A DNA stretch of 64,000 bases from Amarolinea aalborgensis (GCF_900491745.1 NZ_UETR01000005.1:1-64000), one strand, 5' to 3'. Shown: positions 8,873 to 18,147, counted from the first letter of the stretch. Numbers and translations: made by a program. The notes: generated from the letters alone by a model not told the origin.

Positions 8873-9976
8873 GTGGGCGATTTGCGTTATTGGCTTGGCT
8901 TCAACAGTGTCAACGGCATTGGGCCGGCGCGCTTGCGTGCGCTGCTTGACTTTTTCGGCGACATCGAACGCGCCTGGCGCGGATCGTTCGACGACCTGCG
9001 CGAGGCTGGGCTGGATCGCCGTTCGCTGACCAACCTGGTGGAGGCGCGCCAGCATCTTGATCTCGATCAGCTGCTGCGGCGCCTGGAACAGAGCGGCGCG
9101 CACGCGTTGACCTGGGACGACGACGATTATCCCGCCAGCCTACGCACCGTCTATGACCCGCCGCCGGTGCTCTTCGTCAAAGGCGCCATCACGGAAGATG
9201 ATGCCTGGAGCGTGGCCGTCGTCGGCACGCGCAACCCCACAGCCTACGGCCGCGAGGTGGCCCGCCAGTTGGCCGCGGACCTGGTGCGCAACCGCGTCAC
9301 CGTGGTCAGCGGCCTGGCGCGGGGCGTGGATGCCCAGGCGCACCGCGCCGCGCTAGATGGCGGCGGACGGACGCTGGCGGTGCTCGGCTGCGGCGTGGAT
9401 GTCATTTATCCGTATGAACACCGGCGCCTGGCGCAAGAAATCACCGAGGCCGGCGCGCTGATCTCCGACTATCCACTGGGTACGCTGCCAGAGGCGGGTA
9501 ATTTTCCGCCGCGCAATCGCATCATCAGTGGGTTGTCGTTGGGCGTGGTGGTGGTTGAAGCAGGCGTCACCAGCGGCGCCTTGATCACGGCGCAGTTTGC
9601 CACCGAGCAGGGGCGCGAGGTGTTTGCCGTGCCTGGCTCCATTTTGCAGCGCAGCAGCGAAGGCACGAACCGCCTGATTCGCGACGGCGCGCGGCCCGTC
9701 TTGAGCGTCGAGGACATCCTGCAGGAGTTGAACCTGAAGCAGGTGGCGCAGCAGGCCGAGGCGCGCACGCTGTTCCCGGCCGATGAGACCGAGGCGCTGC
9801 TCGTGAGTCACCTGTCGAGCGAGCCGCGTCACATTGATGACGTGGCCCATGCGACCGGCCTGCCGATGGCGACGGTGGCAAGCACGCTGACGCTGATGGA
9901 ACTGAAGGGACTCGTGCGCCAGGTTGGCGGCATGAGTTACGTCTTGAGCCGCGACACGCGTTTGCGTGACGGCTGA
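8873..9976 (+). CDS. dprA: DNA processing protein DprA
   Basis: The 367-residue protein loads RecA on incoming single-stranded DNA during natural transformation. An N-terminal SAM/HhH-like part (GFNSVNGIGPARLRALLDFF) is followed by the Rossmann core with SGLARGVDAQAH, GCGVDVIYPYEH, PPRNRIISGLS and TSGALITAQFA. A winged-helix DML1-like domain is at the C-terminus (HIDDVAHATGLPMATVAS). Start is a GTG at 8873 preceded by GAGGTGG. With comEA at 55104 it hints at DNA uptake in this organism. Confidence 0.95.
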   Translation: MGDLRYWLGFNSVNGIGPARLRALLDFFGDIERAWRGSFDDLREAGLDRRSLTNLVEARQHLDLDQLLRRLEQSGAHALTWDDDDYPASLRTVYDPPPVLFVKGAITEDDAWSVAVVGTRNPTAYGREVARQLAADLVRNRVTVVSGLARGVDAQAHRAALDGGGRTLAVLGCGVDVIYPYEHRRLAQEITEAGALISDYPLGTLPEAGNFPPRNRIISGLSLGVVVVEAGVTSGALITAQFATEQGREVFAVPGSILQRSSEGTNRLIRDGARPVLSVEDILQELNLKQVAQQAEARTLFPADETEALLVSHLSSEPRHIDDVAHATGLPMATVASTLTLMELKGLVRQVGGMSYVLSRDTRLRDG

Positions 9977-10026
9977 ACCGGCCGCTGGCGGGCTGGGCAT
10001 CATCTTTTCTATGGAGTTAGTTCGTC

Positions 10027-12750
10027 ATGACCGACGATTCAGTCACGTCTCCCGCGCCCGTCGTTGAGGCATACTGTGTCAAATGCCGCACCAAACGCGA
10101 GATTCAGCATGCGCAGGCCGTTTTCAATGTGCGCGGCCAGCCTGTGACGCGCGGCGAATGCCCGGTGTGCAGCACCACGCTGTATCGGCTGGGAGAAACC
10201 GCCGGCCACGCCGGCTTGACGCGCCCGGCGCCGGTCAAGATCGAGAAGCCGGCCACGCCAACCGCGCCCAGCGGCCCCACCTCTGCGCCCGCCGGCCTGC
10301 CTGATGGCGCCAGCGCCTACTGCGTCAAGTGCAAAGAGCGGCGCCCGCTGAGCGAGGCGCAGGCGGTCTTCACGGCGCGTGGCGTGCCGGCCGTACGCGG
10401 CGTTTGCCCGGTGTGCGGCACTGCGCTCTTTCGCATGGGTGAAGCGCCCGGTCATGCCGGCCTGACGCGCCCCAGCGCGGCGCAGCTCAAGGCGGCGGCG
10501 CAGGCCAAGGCCGCGGCTGAACGCCAGGCAGCGCCAGCGCAAAAGCGCGGCGGCAAGCAGGCGGCGGCATTACAGGCCAAACCCGGCCCCGCCGCCCGTT
10601 CCGGCAACGGCAGCGCCGCCGGTCCGGCGACGCGCACGCGGCTGGTGATCGTGGAATCGCCGGCCAAGGCCAAAACCGTGGAACGCATCCTGGGGCGCGG
10701 TTACCGCGTGCGCGCCTCGGTCGGCCATGTGCGAGACCTGCTGCGCTCGCAGCTTTCGGTGGACACGGACCACGACTTCCGCCCCACCTATCGCGTGCCC
10801 AATGAAAAGAAAGAGGTCGTGAAGCAGATCAAGGCGGAGGCCGCGCAGGCCGCCCAGGTTTTCCTGGCGACCGACCCGGATCGAGAGGGCGAGGCCATTG
10901 CCTGGCACCTGATGGAAGCCGCAGCGATTGACCCGAGCCGCGCGCAGCGCGTGGTTTTCCACGAGATCACCCAAGATGCCGTACGCGCAGCCTTCGACCA
11001 CGCGCGCACCGTGGACATGGACCTGGTCAACGCGCAGCAGACGCGGCGCATCCTGGATCGCCTGGTGGGCTACAAGATCAGCCCCTTGCTGTGGGATCGA
11101 GTGCGCAGCCGCACGTCGGCCGGACGGGTGCAATCCGTGGCCGTGCGCCTGGTAGTGGAGCGCGAGCGCGAGATTCAAGCCTTTGTGGCCGAAGAATACT
11201 GGTCCATCGAAGCGGAACTGGCGCAGAAGCTCGTCCAGGGTAAGCGCGCGCCCAAGGAACGGCCCAGTTTCAGGGCGCGGCTGGTGCGCATTCGCGGGGA
11301 AGAGGCCGATCTGCCGAACGAGGCGGACACGCTGGGCATCGTGGCCGCGCTGGAACAGTCCACCTACCAGGTGAGCAAGGTGAAGCTAGGGGAGCGACGC
11401 CGCAAACCCGCGCCGCCGTTTACCACCAGCACCTTGCAGCAGGAGGCCTCGCGGCGGTTGTCCTTCACGGCCCGCCAGACCATGGCCAACGCGCAAATCC
11501 TGTACGAAGGGGTGGAATTGGGCAGCGAGGGCAACGTAGGCCTGATTACCTACATGCGCACCGACAGCATGACGGTGGCCGAAGTGGCGCAGAACCAGGC
11601 GCGCGATTTCATTCGCCAGCGTTACGGGGCCGAATTCGTGCCGGAGACGCCGCCCCAGTACAAGACCCGCGCCAAGGGCGCGCAGGAGGCGCATGAGGCC
11701 ATTCGCCCCACCTCCGTGCTGCGCACGCCCGACCAGGTGCGCCCGTATCTCAAGCGCGAGCTGTTTCGCCTCTACGAGATGATTTGGCAGCGCTTCGTCG
11801 CCAGCCAGATGGAGCCGGCCGTGATAGACACGATCAGCGTGGACATCGAAGCCGGGCCAACGGCCGACGAGCGCCCGTATCTGTTCCGCGCCACGGGCGC
11901 GCGTGTGCGCTTTGCCGGCTTCCTTGTGGTCTATGAAGAGACGCGCGACGAAGATGCCCTGGGCGATGGCGATGAACGCTGGCTGCCGGCGTTGCAGGAA
12001 GGCGAATGGCTCGATCTGCTGCGCCTGCTGCCCGAACAGCACTTCACGCAGCCGCCGCCGCGTTACACCGAAGCGACCCTGGTGCGCACCCTGGAAGAGA
12101 ACGGCATTGGCCGTCCCAGCACCTATGCGCCGATCATCTCCACCATCCAGCAGCGCGGCTATGTCGAACGGCGGGAGAAACGCCTGTTCCCCACGGAGCT
12201 GGGCTTTGTGGTCAATGACCTCCTGGTCAAGCACTTCCCCGACATCATTGACGTTGGCTTCACGGCGCAGATGGAAGAGCATCTCGACCGCATCGCAGAC
12301 GGCGAGGAGGCGTGGGTGCCGGTCCTGCGCCGCTTCTGGGAGCCGTTCGTCCACAGCTTGTCGCAGGCCGAGGCCAGCATGGAACAGGTCCAGGTGGACA
12401 ACGAGCCGACCGGCGAGATGTGCGAGAAGTGCGGCCATGCCCTGGTGTTCAAGCACGGGCGCTTTGGCAAGTTCATCGCCTGCAGCAACTTCCCGGAATG
12501 TCGCAACACCAAACCGATCCTGCTCAAAGTAGGCGTGGCCTGTCCAGAGTGCGGCGGCGACCTGGTGGAGCGCAAGACGCGGCGTAATCGCATTTTTTAC
12601 GGCTGCGTCAACTACCCCGACTGCAAGTTCAGCAGTTGGACGCGGCCGCTGCCCACGCCCTGTCCGCAGTGCGGCGGCCTGTTGACCGTGGCGAGCAAGA
12701 CCACGGCCAAATGTATTCGCTGCGGCGCGGTGACGCCGATCAGCGAATAA
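10027..12750 (+). CDS. topA: DNA topoisomerase I with two N-terminal zinc ribbons
   Basis: The 907-residue type IA topoisomerase relaxes negative supercoils. The first 160 residues hold two copies of a DUF5679-like zinc ribbon (AYCVKCR...RGECPVCSTTLYRLGE, then AYCVKCKERR...RGVCPVCGTALFRMGE), an unusual N-terminal addition. The TOPRIM domain starts near residue 205 (LVIVESPAKAKTVERIL, then ATDPDREGEAIAWHL). The catalytic Tyr is in VGLITYMRTDSM. Three C-terminal zinc ribbons follow (CEKCG...C, CPECGG...C..C, CPQCGG...CIRCG). A Lys/Ala-rich linker joins the N-terminal ribbons to TOPRIM. Confidence 0.96.
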   Translation: MTDDSVTSPAPVVEAYCVKCRTKREIQHAQAVFNVRGQPVTRGECPVCSTTLYRLGETAGHAGLTRPAPVKIEKPATPTAPSGPTSAPAGLPDGASAYCVKCKERRPLSEAQAVFTARGVPAVRGVCPVCGTALFRMGEAPGHAGLTRPSAAQLKAAAQAKAAAERQAAPAQKRGGKQAAALQAKPGPAARSGNGSAAGPATRTRLVIVESPAKAKTVERILGRGYRVRASVGHVRDLLRSQLSVDTDHDFRPTYRVPNEKKEVVKQIKAEAAQAAQVFLATDPDREGEAIAWHLMEAAAIDPSRAQRVVFHEITQDAVRAAFDHARTVDMDLVNAQQTRRILDRLVGYKISPLLWDRVRSRTSAGRVQSVAVRLVVEREREIQAFVAEEYWSIEAELAQKLVQGKRAPKERPSFRARLVRIRGEEADLPNEADTLGIVAALEQSTYQVSKVKLGERRRKPAPPFTTSTLQQEASRRLSFTARQTMANAQILYEGVELGSEGNVGLITYMRTDSMTVAEVAQNQARDFIRQRYGAEFVPETPPQYKTRAKGAQEAHEAIRPTSVLRTPDQVRPYLKRELFRLYEMIWQRFVASQMEPAVIDTISVDIEAGPTADERPYLFRATGARVRFAGFLVVYEETRDEDALGDGDERWLPALQEGEWLDLLRLLPEQHFTQPPPRYTEATLVRTLEENGIGRPSTYAPIISTIQQRGYVERREKRLFPTELGFVVNDLLVKHFPDIIDVGFTAQMEEHLDRIADGEEAWVPVLRRFWEPFVHSLSQAEASMEQVQVDNEPTGEMCEKCGHALVFKHGRFGKFIACSNFPECRNTKPILLKVGVACPECGGDLVERKTRRNRIFYGCVNYPDCKFSSWTRPLPTPCPQCGGLLTVASKTTAKCIRCGAVTPISE

Positions 12751-12817
12751 GGCGCCGGGCGTCTGAACAGCGAGGGAGGTGCGCTGTCGCAATCGAGAGC
12801 GATTCACATCGCGCCTG

Positions 12818-12895
12818 AAGGGCGTTCCGCCGGGCGTCCACCGGCGTGGACGCAGTGCTGGTCGGCGTGGGCCGACCTTGCGGCGGAACGCCCTT
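12818..12895. repeat. Three-way-junction inverted-repeat element
   Basis: A perfect 15-bp outer stem (12818-12832 with 12881-12895) encloses two perfect hairpins. The first has an 8-bp stem (12834-12841 / 12846-12853, loop CGGC) and the second a 7-bp stem (12860-12866 / 12871-12877, loop GTGG). All three helices close without mismatches, giving a compact cloverleaf-like fold of 78 nt between topA and the M24 peptidase gene. No T-run follows. It may be a structured RNA, or a REP/MITE-like mobile palindrome; only its structure is seen. Confidence 0.7.
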
Positions 12896-12962
12896 TCGCC
12901 CCGAATTCATTCGGCGGCGGCAGACGCGGGATGCCTGAGCAGTCACCTACGGAGGGAGATCC

Positions 12963-14039
12963 ATGTCCGACCGATTGACACGCATGCGCGCCGCGTTGAC
13001 GGCGCACCAACTCGACGCTTGCCTGATCAGCGAAGGAGCGAACCGGCGCTATCTCAGCGGCTTCAGCGGATCGAATGGCTGGCTCTTCATCACCGCCGAC
13101 GCGGCCACCCTCATCACCGACGGGCGCTACATCGAGCAGGCCAGTCGGGAATGTCCGGGGTTTGCCGTGCTCAAAATCGCGCGCGGGGAAGATGCCGAAG
13201 GTTTCCGGCGCCTGCTGGAGCCGTTGCGGCGCAAACGGATTGCGCTGGAGTCAGAGCAGGTCACGCTGGAGCAGTGGCGGCGCTGGTTCCAACCGTTGGA
13301 CATGGATTGGGCCTTTACCACCGGCCTGGTGGAAGGGCTGCGCAGCCAGAAAGAAGCGGGCGAGTTGGCAGCCATCCAGGAAGCCGCGCAGTTGGCCGAC
13401 GCCGCCATGGCCTATGCCTACACCGTGGCGCAGCCGGGCATGAGCGAAGCCGAGCTGGCCTGGCGCCTGGAGGTCTACCTGCGCCAGCATGGCGCGCGCG
13501 CGGTGGCCTTTGAAATCATCGTCGCCAGCGGGCCGAACAGCGCCTTGCCCCACGCCCGGCCGACCGAGCGCCCCATCGAGGCCGGCGAACCGCTGACGAT
13601 TGACCTGGGCGCGCGCTTGCCCAACGGCTACCACTCTGATCTGACGCGCACCTTCTGCCTGGGCCAGCCGGCCAGCGAGACCTTCCACACGGTGTACCAG
13701 GCCGTGGCTGCAGCGCATCAACAGGCCGCGACCCATCTGCGGCCAGGGCTAACCGGTGCGGAGGCGGATCGGCTGGCGCGTGACGTCATCGAACAGGCTG
13801 GCTTTGGCGACAAGTTCGTCCATTCGTTGGGACATGGCGTGGGCCTGGCCGTACACGAAAAGCCGTCCCTGGGGCCGCAAAGCCAGGATGTCATCCAGGC
13901 CGGCAACGTCGTCACGGTGGAGCCGGGCATCTACCTGCCCGGCTGGGGCGGTGTGCGCATCGAAGACCTCTTCTTCATCCGGCCGGACGGCGCACAGTGG
14001 CTGAGCCATGTGCAGGAGATGGGCATCCTCAGCTTGTAA
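12963..14039 (+). CDS. M24 family Xaa-Pro peptidase
   Basis: The 358-residue protein has a creatinase-like N-domain (RRYLSGFSGSNGWLFIT) and a pita-bread catalytic domain. The metal ligands are visible: Asp in TIDLGAR (about 214), Asp in YHSDLTRTF (about 226), His in HSLGHGVGLAVHE, and two Glu in VTVEPGIYLPG and GVRIED. Such cytoplasmic dinuclear metallopeptidases cleave Xaa-Pro bonds (PepP/PepQ group). CGGAGGGAG precedes the ATG. It is near family length. Confidence 0.93.
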   Translation: MSDRLTRMRAALTAHQLDACLISEGANRRYLSGFSGSNGWLFITADAATLITDGRYIEQASRECPGFAVLKIARGEDAEGFRRLLEPLRRKRIALESEQVTLEQWRRWFQPLDMDWAFTTGLVEGLRSQKEAGELAAIQEAAQLADAAMAYAYTVAQPGMSEAELAWRLEVYLRQHGARAVAFEIIVASGPNSALPHARPTERPIEAGEPLTIDLGARLPNGYHSDLTRTFCLGQPASETFHTVYQAVAAAHQQAATHLRPGLTGAEADRLARDVIEQAGFGDKFVHSLGHGVGLAVHEKPSLGPQSQDVIQAGNVVTVEPGIYLPGWGGVRIEDLFFIRPDGAQWLSHVQEMGILSL

Positions 14040-14045
14040 ACGCTG

Positions 14046-14137
14046 AGTGCTGAGTACAAAGTGATGAGTGCAAAGTGATGAGTGCAAAATGCAGAGCGCG
14101 TGGGACATTCTGCGTTTTGTACTTTGTACTCAGCACT
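14046..14137. repeat. Long inverted repeat after the M24 peptidase gene
   Basis: AGTGCTGAGTACAAAGT (14046-14062) is exactly complementary to ACTTTGTACTCAGCACT (14121-14137). Inside, CAAAATGCAG (14085-14094) pairs with CTGCGTTTTG (14110-14119) with one G-T. The block is built from repeated words such as GTGATGAGTGCAAA. It fills the gap between the convergent genes and may act as a bidirectional terminator or be a dispersed intergenic repeat. Confidence 0.65.
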
Positions 14138-14152
14138 TTGCACTTTCTTAAC

Positions 14153-15085
14153 TCAGCGCGCCAATGATGGTGAATACAGGCTGAGGGCCAGGGATTGACC
14201 TGCGTCGATGATCGGCTGTGATACCGAGTCAACCGATCCGATTTCCATTACGCCCGCTCGCACACCTCCTTGTCCACCGGCCGCGGCTTCTAGGGTCAGA
14301 TAGAACGAATAGGTCTGCTGGCTTTTCATGGGCCCAGTCCAGTAGTACATGCCCTCTCCAGAACTGGAGAATTTGAGAACGGCCGTCAGGGTAGCGTCGG
14401 CCGCTTCCACGTGCGGCTCGCTCGATCGTAAGCCGCCGCTTGAGGCCGCCATGCCAACCGATGCGTGCTGCAAATCCACCAACGGCGTCACTTCGTAAAT
14501 TACCGTCACCGGTTGGTTCAAGGCCAGCGTGCCCGACAGATACAGGCGGTTCTGAATCAACTCAGGTTGGAGCGGTGTTGCTCCCGGAACTTCTTGACCT
14601 GGTGACTCCCAATGATTGGGTGGCGGGTCATGGCTGGCCCACGTGTCTTCGCCTTCCACCAGGAGGTATAGCGCATCGAAACCGGTGAAAAAGCCCCCAC
14701 TGGGATAATCCTTCCGGCCGATACCACTCAATTTGTAGTATCCGTTCTCTTGCACACGTGCGGTGGCGGTAAAAACGTAAGTCTGGTTCGAATTCATGTC
14801 GATTTGCCACTGTCCAGGCGCGCTGACCAGTCCCACCCCAGTCGGCAAAATGAAACTCACCGCGACGTCGGTCATGTCCATCGAGGTGCGCAGTTCCAGG
14901 CGCAGCACGAAAGGTTCACCCAGGGCGGGTCTTCCCTCCAGCGCTAACGTTCCCGTCAACGCCGAACTGCCCGCCGTACACGCAGCCAGCAACAGCACCG
15001 TACACAGCCCGACGGCCACTACCGCGGCCGTGATCCAATGTCGTACCTGCACGATCCGCAGGTCCTTGTTCCACAACGTTGTCAT
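14153..15085 (-). CDS. Lipoprotein of unknown function with internal duplication
   Basis: The 310-residue protein has a hydrophobic N-terminal segment ending in a lipobox (LLLAAC), so it is predicted to be lipid-anchored outside the membrane. The mature part seems to be two related beta-rich halves, each starting with SGTLAL-like sequence followed by extended strands (residues about 45-150 and 180-300). AGGAGG lies close upstream of the ATG at 15085. It follows the HExxH gene after 145 bp on the same strand and may be co-transcribed with it. No known family was recognised. Confidence 0.8.
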   Translation of the reverse strand: MTTLWNKDLRIVQVRHWITAAVVAVGLCTVLLLAACTAGSSALTGTLALEGRPALGEPFVLRLELRTSMDMTDVAVSFILPTGVGLVSAPGQWQIDMNSNQTYVFTATARVQENGYYKLSGIGRKDYPSGGFFTGFDALYLLVEGEDTWASHDPPPNHWESPGQEVPGATPLQPELIQNRLYLSGTLALNQPVTVIYEVTPLVDLQHASVGMAASSGGLRSSEPHVEAADATLTAVLKFSSSGEGMYYWTGPMKSQQTYSFYLTLEAAAGGQGGVRAGVMEIGSVDSVSQPIIDAGQSLALSLYSPSLAR

Positions 15086-15230
15086 GAGATCCTCCTTGCA
15101 TCGAACTCGCTTCCTTGTCCCTTTTCAGGTCTTTGAGTCACCCACGTTTCGGGGATTGCTTTATCAGCCGGCCACACCGCCGGGCGGTTGTGCGCCTGTC
15201 TTCCCCTTGCTACACGGGCAAGCGCGGCCG

Positions 15231-17960
15231 CTAAGGGCAAGAAATAGCATCAGGATTGACCTTGAACTGGTTGGCGGACACCCGGCAGAAGTAGAAGCCG
15301 GGGTGGTTGTCCATCTCCTGCGCCACATCCCCCCAGTTGCTCCACGCTCCCTGGGTCCACTGCAGTTCCTGGAACGTCGTCCCTGCCTGGTCGCACGTGT
15401 TGCGCGCACGGCCCACGGCCAGCGGGCGCAGATTCGTCAGGTTCAAGGTGGTGGCCGCTGCCGGCAGCCCGGCCACATCCACCCCATCTACCCGGTAATG
15501 CCACACACTGCTCTCTTTGACGATCTCGAAGCGCGGCATCGTTCCCGCCGCCAGCGCGGCGCCCACGTAGCTGTTGCTCGCCCCGTTTACCTGCCATTGC
15601 ACCAAAATCTGCGGACTGCCGTTGCTCAGGCGCCGCCAGCCCAACTGCATCCCGTTGCTGTCGTCTTGACGCAGCCACAGCAGCCGCTGCAACTCACTCC
15701 CCGTCGTGATGACCTGGTCATTCTGGCGCACCAGGATGCGGCCCGCCACCCCGGTCACCTGGCTGATACTCGGGTCTTTCCCGGATACCACATAATCGCC
15801 CGCCACACACGCTGACGTGGCCGTCGGGGTGGCCGTTGGCGCCGCGGTCGGCGTGCGGGTTGTCGTCGCCGTTGCCGTTGGTGTACTGGTTGGCGCAGGT
15901 GTCGGCGTGCGGGTTGGCGTGGGCGTTGCGGTTGGTGTGCGCGTCCGCGTCGGTGTGGGTGTCCAGGTGCGAGTCGCCGTTGGCGTGGCCGTAGGCGCCA
16001 TGGTCGGCGTGTTCGTTGGCGTCGGCGCGCAGCCGGTCTGGATATTGAAGCGGTTGAATGTGTTCCAGAGCTGGGAGCACGTCTTGCCCCGGTTGCGCAG
16101 ATTCTGCCAGAATTCCTCATAGATGTTGTCGGTGTGCGCTCCCTGGTTGTAGGCGCCCGTCGCAATCAGGTCGCTGTATCCATTCCTGATCTCATTGACC
16201 GTCAGTTGGATATCGTCATTCTCCGCCGGATTGACAGGATCGAACAGATCCCACAGCAACCCCGCTACCGAGCCTTCGACATTGGTGCCAAGAACCCAAT
16301 TGTGGGGGTCCGTCTCCAGGTTGATGGCGAAACCGCCTCCTGAACTACTGTCTACATAATTGCCCTCATTCTGCACCATGCCCTGATAGAAATCCGGCCA
16401 GCCCTCGAACCAGGCGAAATTGGGATCAGAGTAGACATTCCAGGGATGTTGTAAACGATAACAGAAACCGCCACACGGCCAATAGCCGTACTCAGGTCCC
16501 ATTTTGGTATGCGCGTACTCATGCAGGATTACGTCGGGATCCCGCTGATCCTGATCGTCGCCTCCGCGCAGATGGATCGAGCACCCAATGGTTGAGGGGC
16601 CAAGCACACTAGGCCAGTAGACTGTCACACCCGTACAACCAGGATCCCAATGCGTCTCTAGCGTGCGCATGATCATCCATGAACCCGTGTCGTCTTCGGG
16701 CGTGTTGGGATTATCTTCAATCTTCAGGTGAACTGTCTGTTGAGGGTTTGCGGTAACCCCCTGCGTACGTCCGTCTTTCGAGTAGACCGATCCAAACGGA
16801 TCCGCGCCGATGGTCAGATGGTCGTTGCTGGCTTTGCCATGTACATAAACATTGCCGCCAGGCTGGAGGGACACGGCAGGAAAGACGTAATGACCGTTGA
16901 TGTCGGCCCACCCCGTCCGCAGGATGCCGTTGTTAGCCGCATCCTTCAGGAAGACTTCGACATAGGGCACCGGGTAGGATACGCCGCCATCCACATAGGT
17001 GACATCTCCTGAAAACGTGATCGTCACCGGCGTCGGCGTGGGCGTTCTGCTCGGTGTGGGGGTGTTGGTGGGGACGGGCGTGCGCGTGGGGGTGCGCGTG
17101 AACGTGGGCGTCCGGGTCGCAGTAGGTGGGATCGGGGTGCGCGTGGGGGTGGAAGTCGCTGTCGGTTCGGGCATCACGCGCCAGATGTGAACCTCATCCA
17201 CCCAGGGACCGTCATAAACGACACTTGAATCGCTGTGGAAGCGCCAGGCCAGCCAGACCGTGCTATCTCCCACGTAATGGCTGAAGTAGATGTCCTGATA
17301 ACCAAAGCCCGGATACCCGGGGTTAGTCCCGGTCCAGCGCTGCAGCTCGGTCCATGCCCCCCAGCCGTCTGGAGATACTTCCAGGGTCAGGTAATCCCAG
17401 CCGTTCTCGATCTGATATGACAGCTGGAAGTCCACATCGCCTTGGGTAGCGCCCAACAAGGAAAACGGGCCATAGATCATGCGTGTGTCCTGATTGTACA
17501 AATAATCGTCTTTGCCAAAGATTGGATCATAACCATTCGTTCCCTCATTCGTGGGCCAGGCCGCCCAGGAGCCAGCGTAGGAACGGTAATCGTCATCGTC
17601 CCAGCACGCATTGCCACAACCGGTGACGCTCCAGCCGGGACCAGGCCAGACGTACTCGAAGGTTTCGTACTCGATCAGGACTAAAGAGTCCGGCTTGGCC
17701 GGGGCGAGGCTTGCTGCAAGCGTGGGCGCCGCTTCGCCTGAGAGGGGAAGCGGCGCCGTGGGTTTGGGTGACTTGGTCTCCGCTGGCCTCGGCCCTGCCA
17801 CCGAACTCGAGACCGCGCGTGTTGCCAAATCACTCGGCCCTGTGAATGGGTGGGTTGACGCGCTGGCGGTTTGCATGACCCCAGTCATTAGCGCGATCAC
17901 ACCAAGGGTGTAAGACAGTATGGTCGTGCAGAATCTCTGATACGAACAACGAGGGCGCAT
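15231..17960 (-). CDS. Secreted multidomain HExxH (gluzincin-like) protein, complete paralogue
   Basis: The 909-residue protein is the complete paralogue of the gene at 1-2508. Order: signal peptide (LGVIALMTGVMQTASAS), MAM/lectin-like domain (about residues 90-270), Thr-Pro linker, transthyretin-like module, the HEYAHTKM ... EGWPDF putative zinc-peptidase domain, a second Thr-Pro linker, and a C-terminal beta-rich module of about 200 residues ending in DAISCP. It lacks the extra N-terminal domain of the other copy. The ATG at 17960 is used because AGGAGG precedes it by 5 bp; the longer frame to 18086 would run into the duplicated promoter. Role inferred: extracellular proteolysis or adhesion. 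Confidence 0.85.
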   Translation of the reverse strand: MRPRCSYQRFCTTILSYTLGVIALMTGVMQTASASTHPFTGPSDLATRAVSSSVAGPRPAETKSPKPTAPLPLSGEAAPTLAASLAPAKPDSLVLIEYETFEYVWPGPGWSVTGCGNACWDDDDYRSYAGSWAAWPTNEGTNGYDPIFGKDDYLYNQDTRMIYGPFSLLGATQGDVDFQLSYQIENGWDYLTLEVSPDGWGAWTELQRWTGTNPGYPGFGYQDIYFSHYVGDSTVWLAWRFHSDSSVVYDGPWVDEVHIWRVMPEPTATSTPTRTPIPPTATRTPTFTRTPTRTPVPTNTPTPSRTPTPTPVTITFSGDVTYVDGGVSYPVPYVEVFLKDAANNGILRTGWADINGHYVFPAVSLQPGGNVYVHGKASNDHLTIGADPFGSVYSKDGRTQGVTANPQQTVHLKIEDNPNTPEDDTGSWMIMRTLETHWDPGCTGVTVYWPSVLGPSTIGCSIHLRGGDDQDQRDPDVILHEYAHTKMGPEYGYWPCGGFCYRLQHPWNVYSDPNFAWFEGWPDFYQGMVQNEGNYVDSSSGGGFAINLETDPHNWVLGTNVEGSVAGLLWDLFDPVNPAENDDIQLTVNEIRNGYSDLIATGAYNQGAHTDNIYEEFWQNLRNRGKTCSQLWNTFNRFNIQTGCAPTPTNTPTMAPTATPTATRTWTPTPTRTRTPTATPTPTRTPTPAPTSTPTATATTTRTPTAAPTATPTATSACVAGDYVVSGKDPSISQVTGVAGRILVRQNDQVITTGSELQRLLWLRQDDSNGMQLGWRRLSNGSPQILVQWQVNGASNSYVGAALAAGTMPRFEIVKESSVWHYRVDGVDVAGLPAAATTLNLTNLRPLAVGRARNTCDQAGTTFQELQWTQGAWSNWGDVAQEMDNHPGFYFCRVSANQFKVNPDAISCP

Positions 17961-18000
17961 CATTTCCTCCTGTTGCACTGGTCTTGCGTTGGCGTTCAGC

Positions 18001-18147
18001 GCGCCAACGACGGCGAATATCACGAACACAGGCATCATACTTAGTCTAACCCTTTGCCGTTGTGATTTCAAGCGGAAAAGTCTCATCTTAGTCTCATCTT
18101 AGTCTCACGCTTACGTCTTGAAAACGGCTGATCCGCCTCCCCAGGGC
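18001..18147. repeat. Promoter-region direct repeat, copy B
   Basis: This 147-bp block matches 2545-2703 with about five substitutions and lacks one 12-bp unit. Immediately after it (18146 onward) the sequence switches to a degraded copy of the 3' part of the HExxH gene, marking a recombination junction. Confidence 0.8.
18043..18115 (-). promoter_or_regulatory. Sigma70-like promoter with three phased upstream repeats
   Basis: On the minus strand TTGAAA (18071-18066), a 17-bp spacer and TAGACT (18048-18043) reproduce the promoter at 2587-2615. Three copies of the TCTCATCTTAG-type unit start at 18081, 18092 and 18103, one fewer than in front of the other paralogue. Start of transcription would be about 75 nt before the ATG at 17960. 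Confidence 0.6.

Noticed and set aside
11386..12807. A 473-codon minus-strand frame opposite topA (and a 560-codon one opposite 47040-48722)
   Set aside because: Both mirror clear conserved genes and lack recognisable motifs or ribosome sites.
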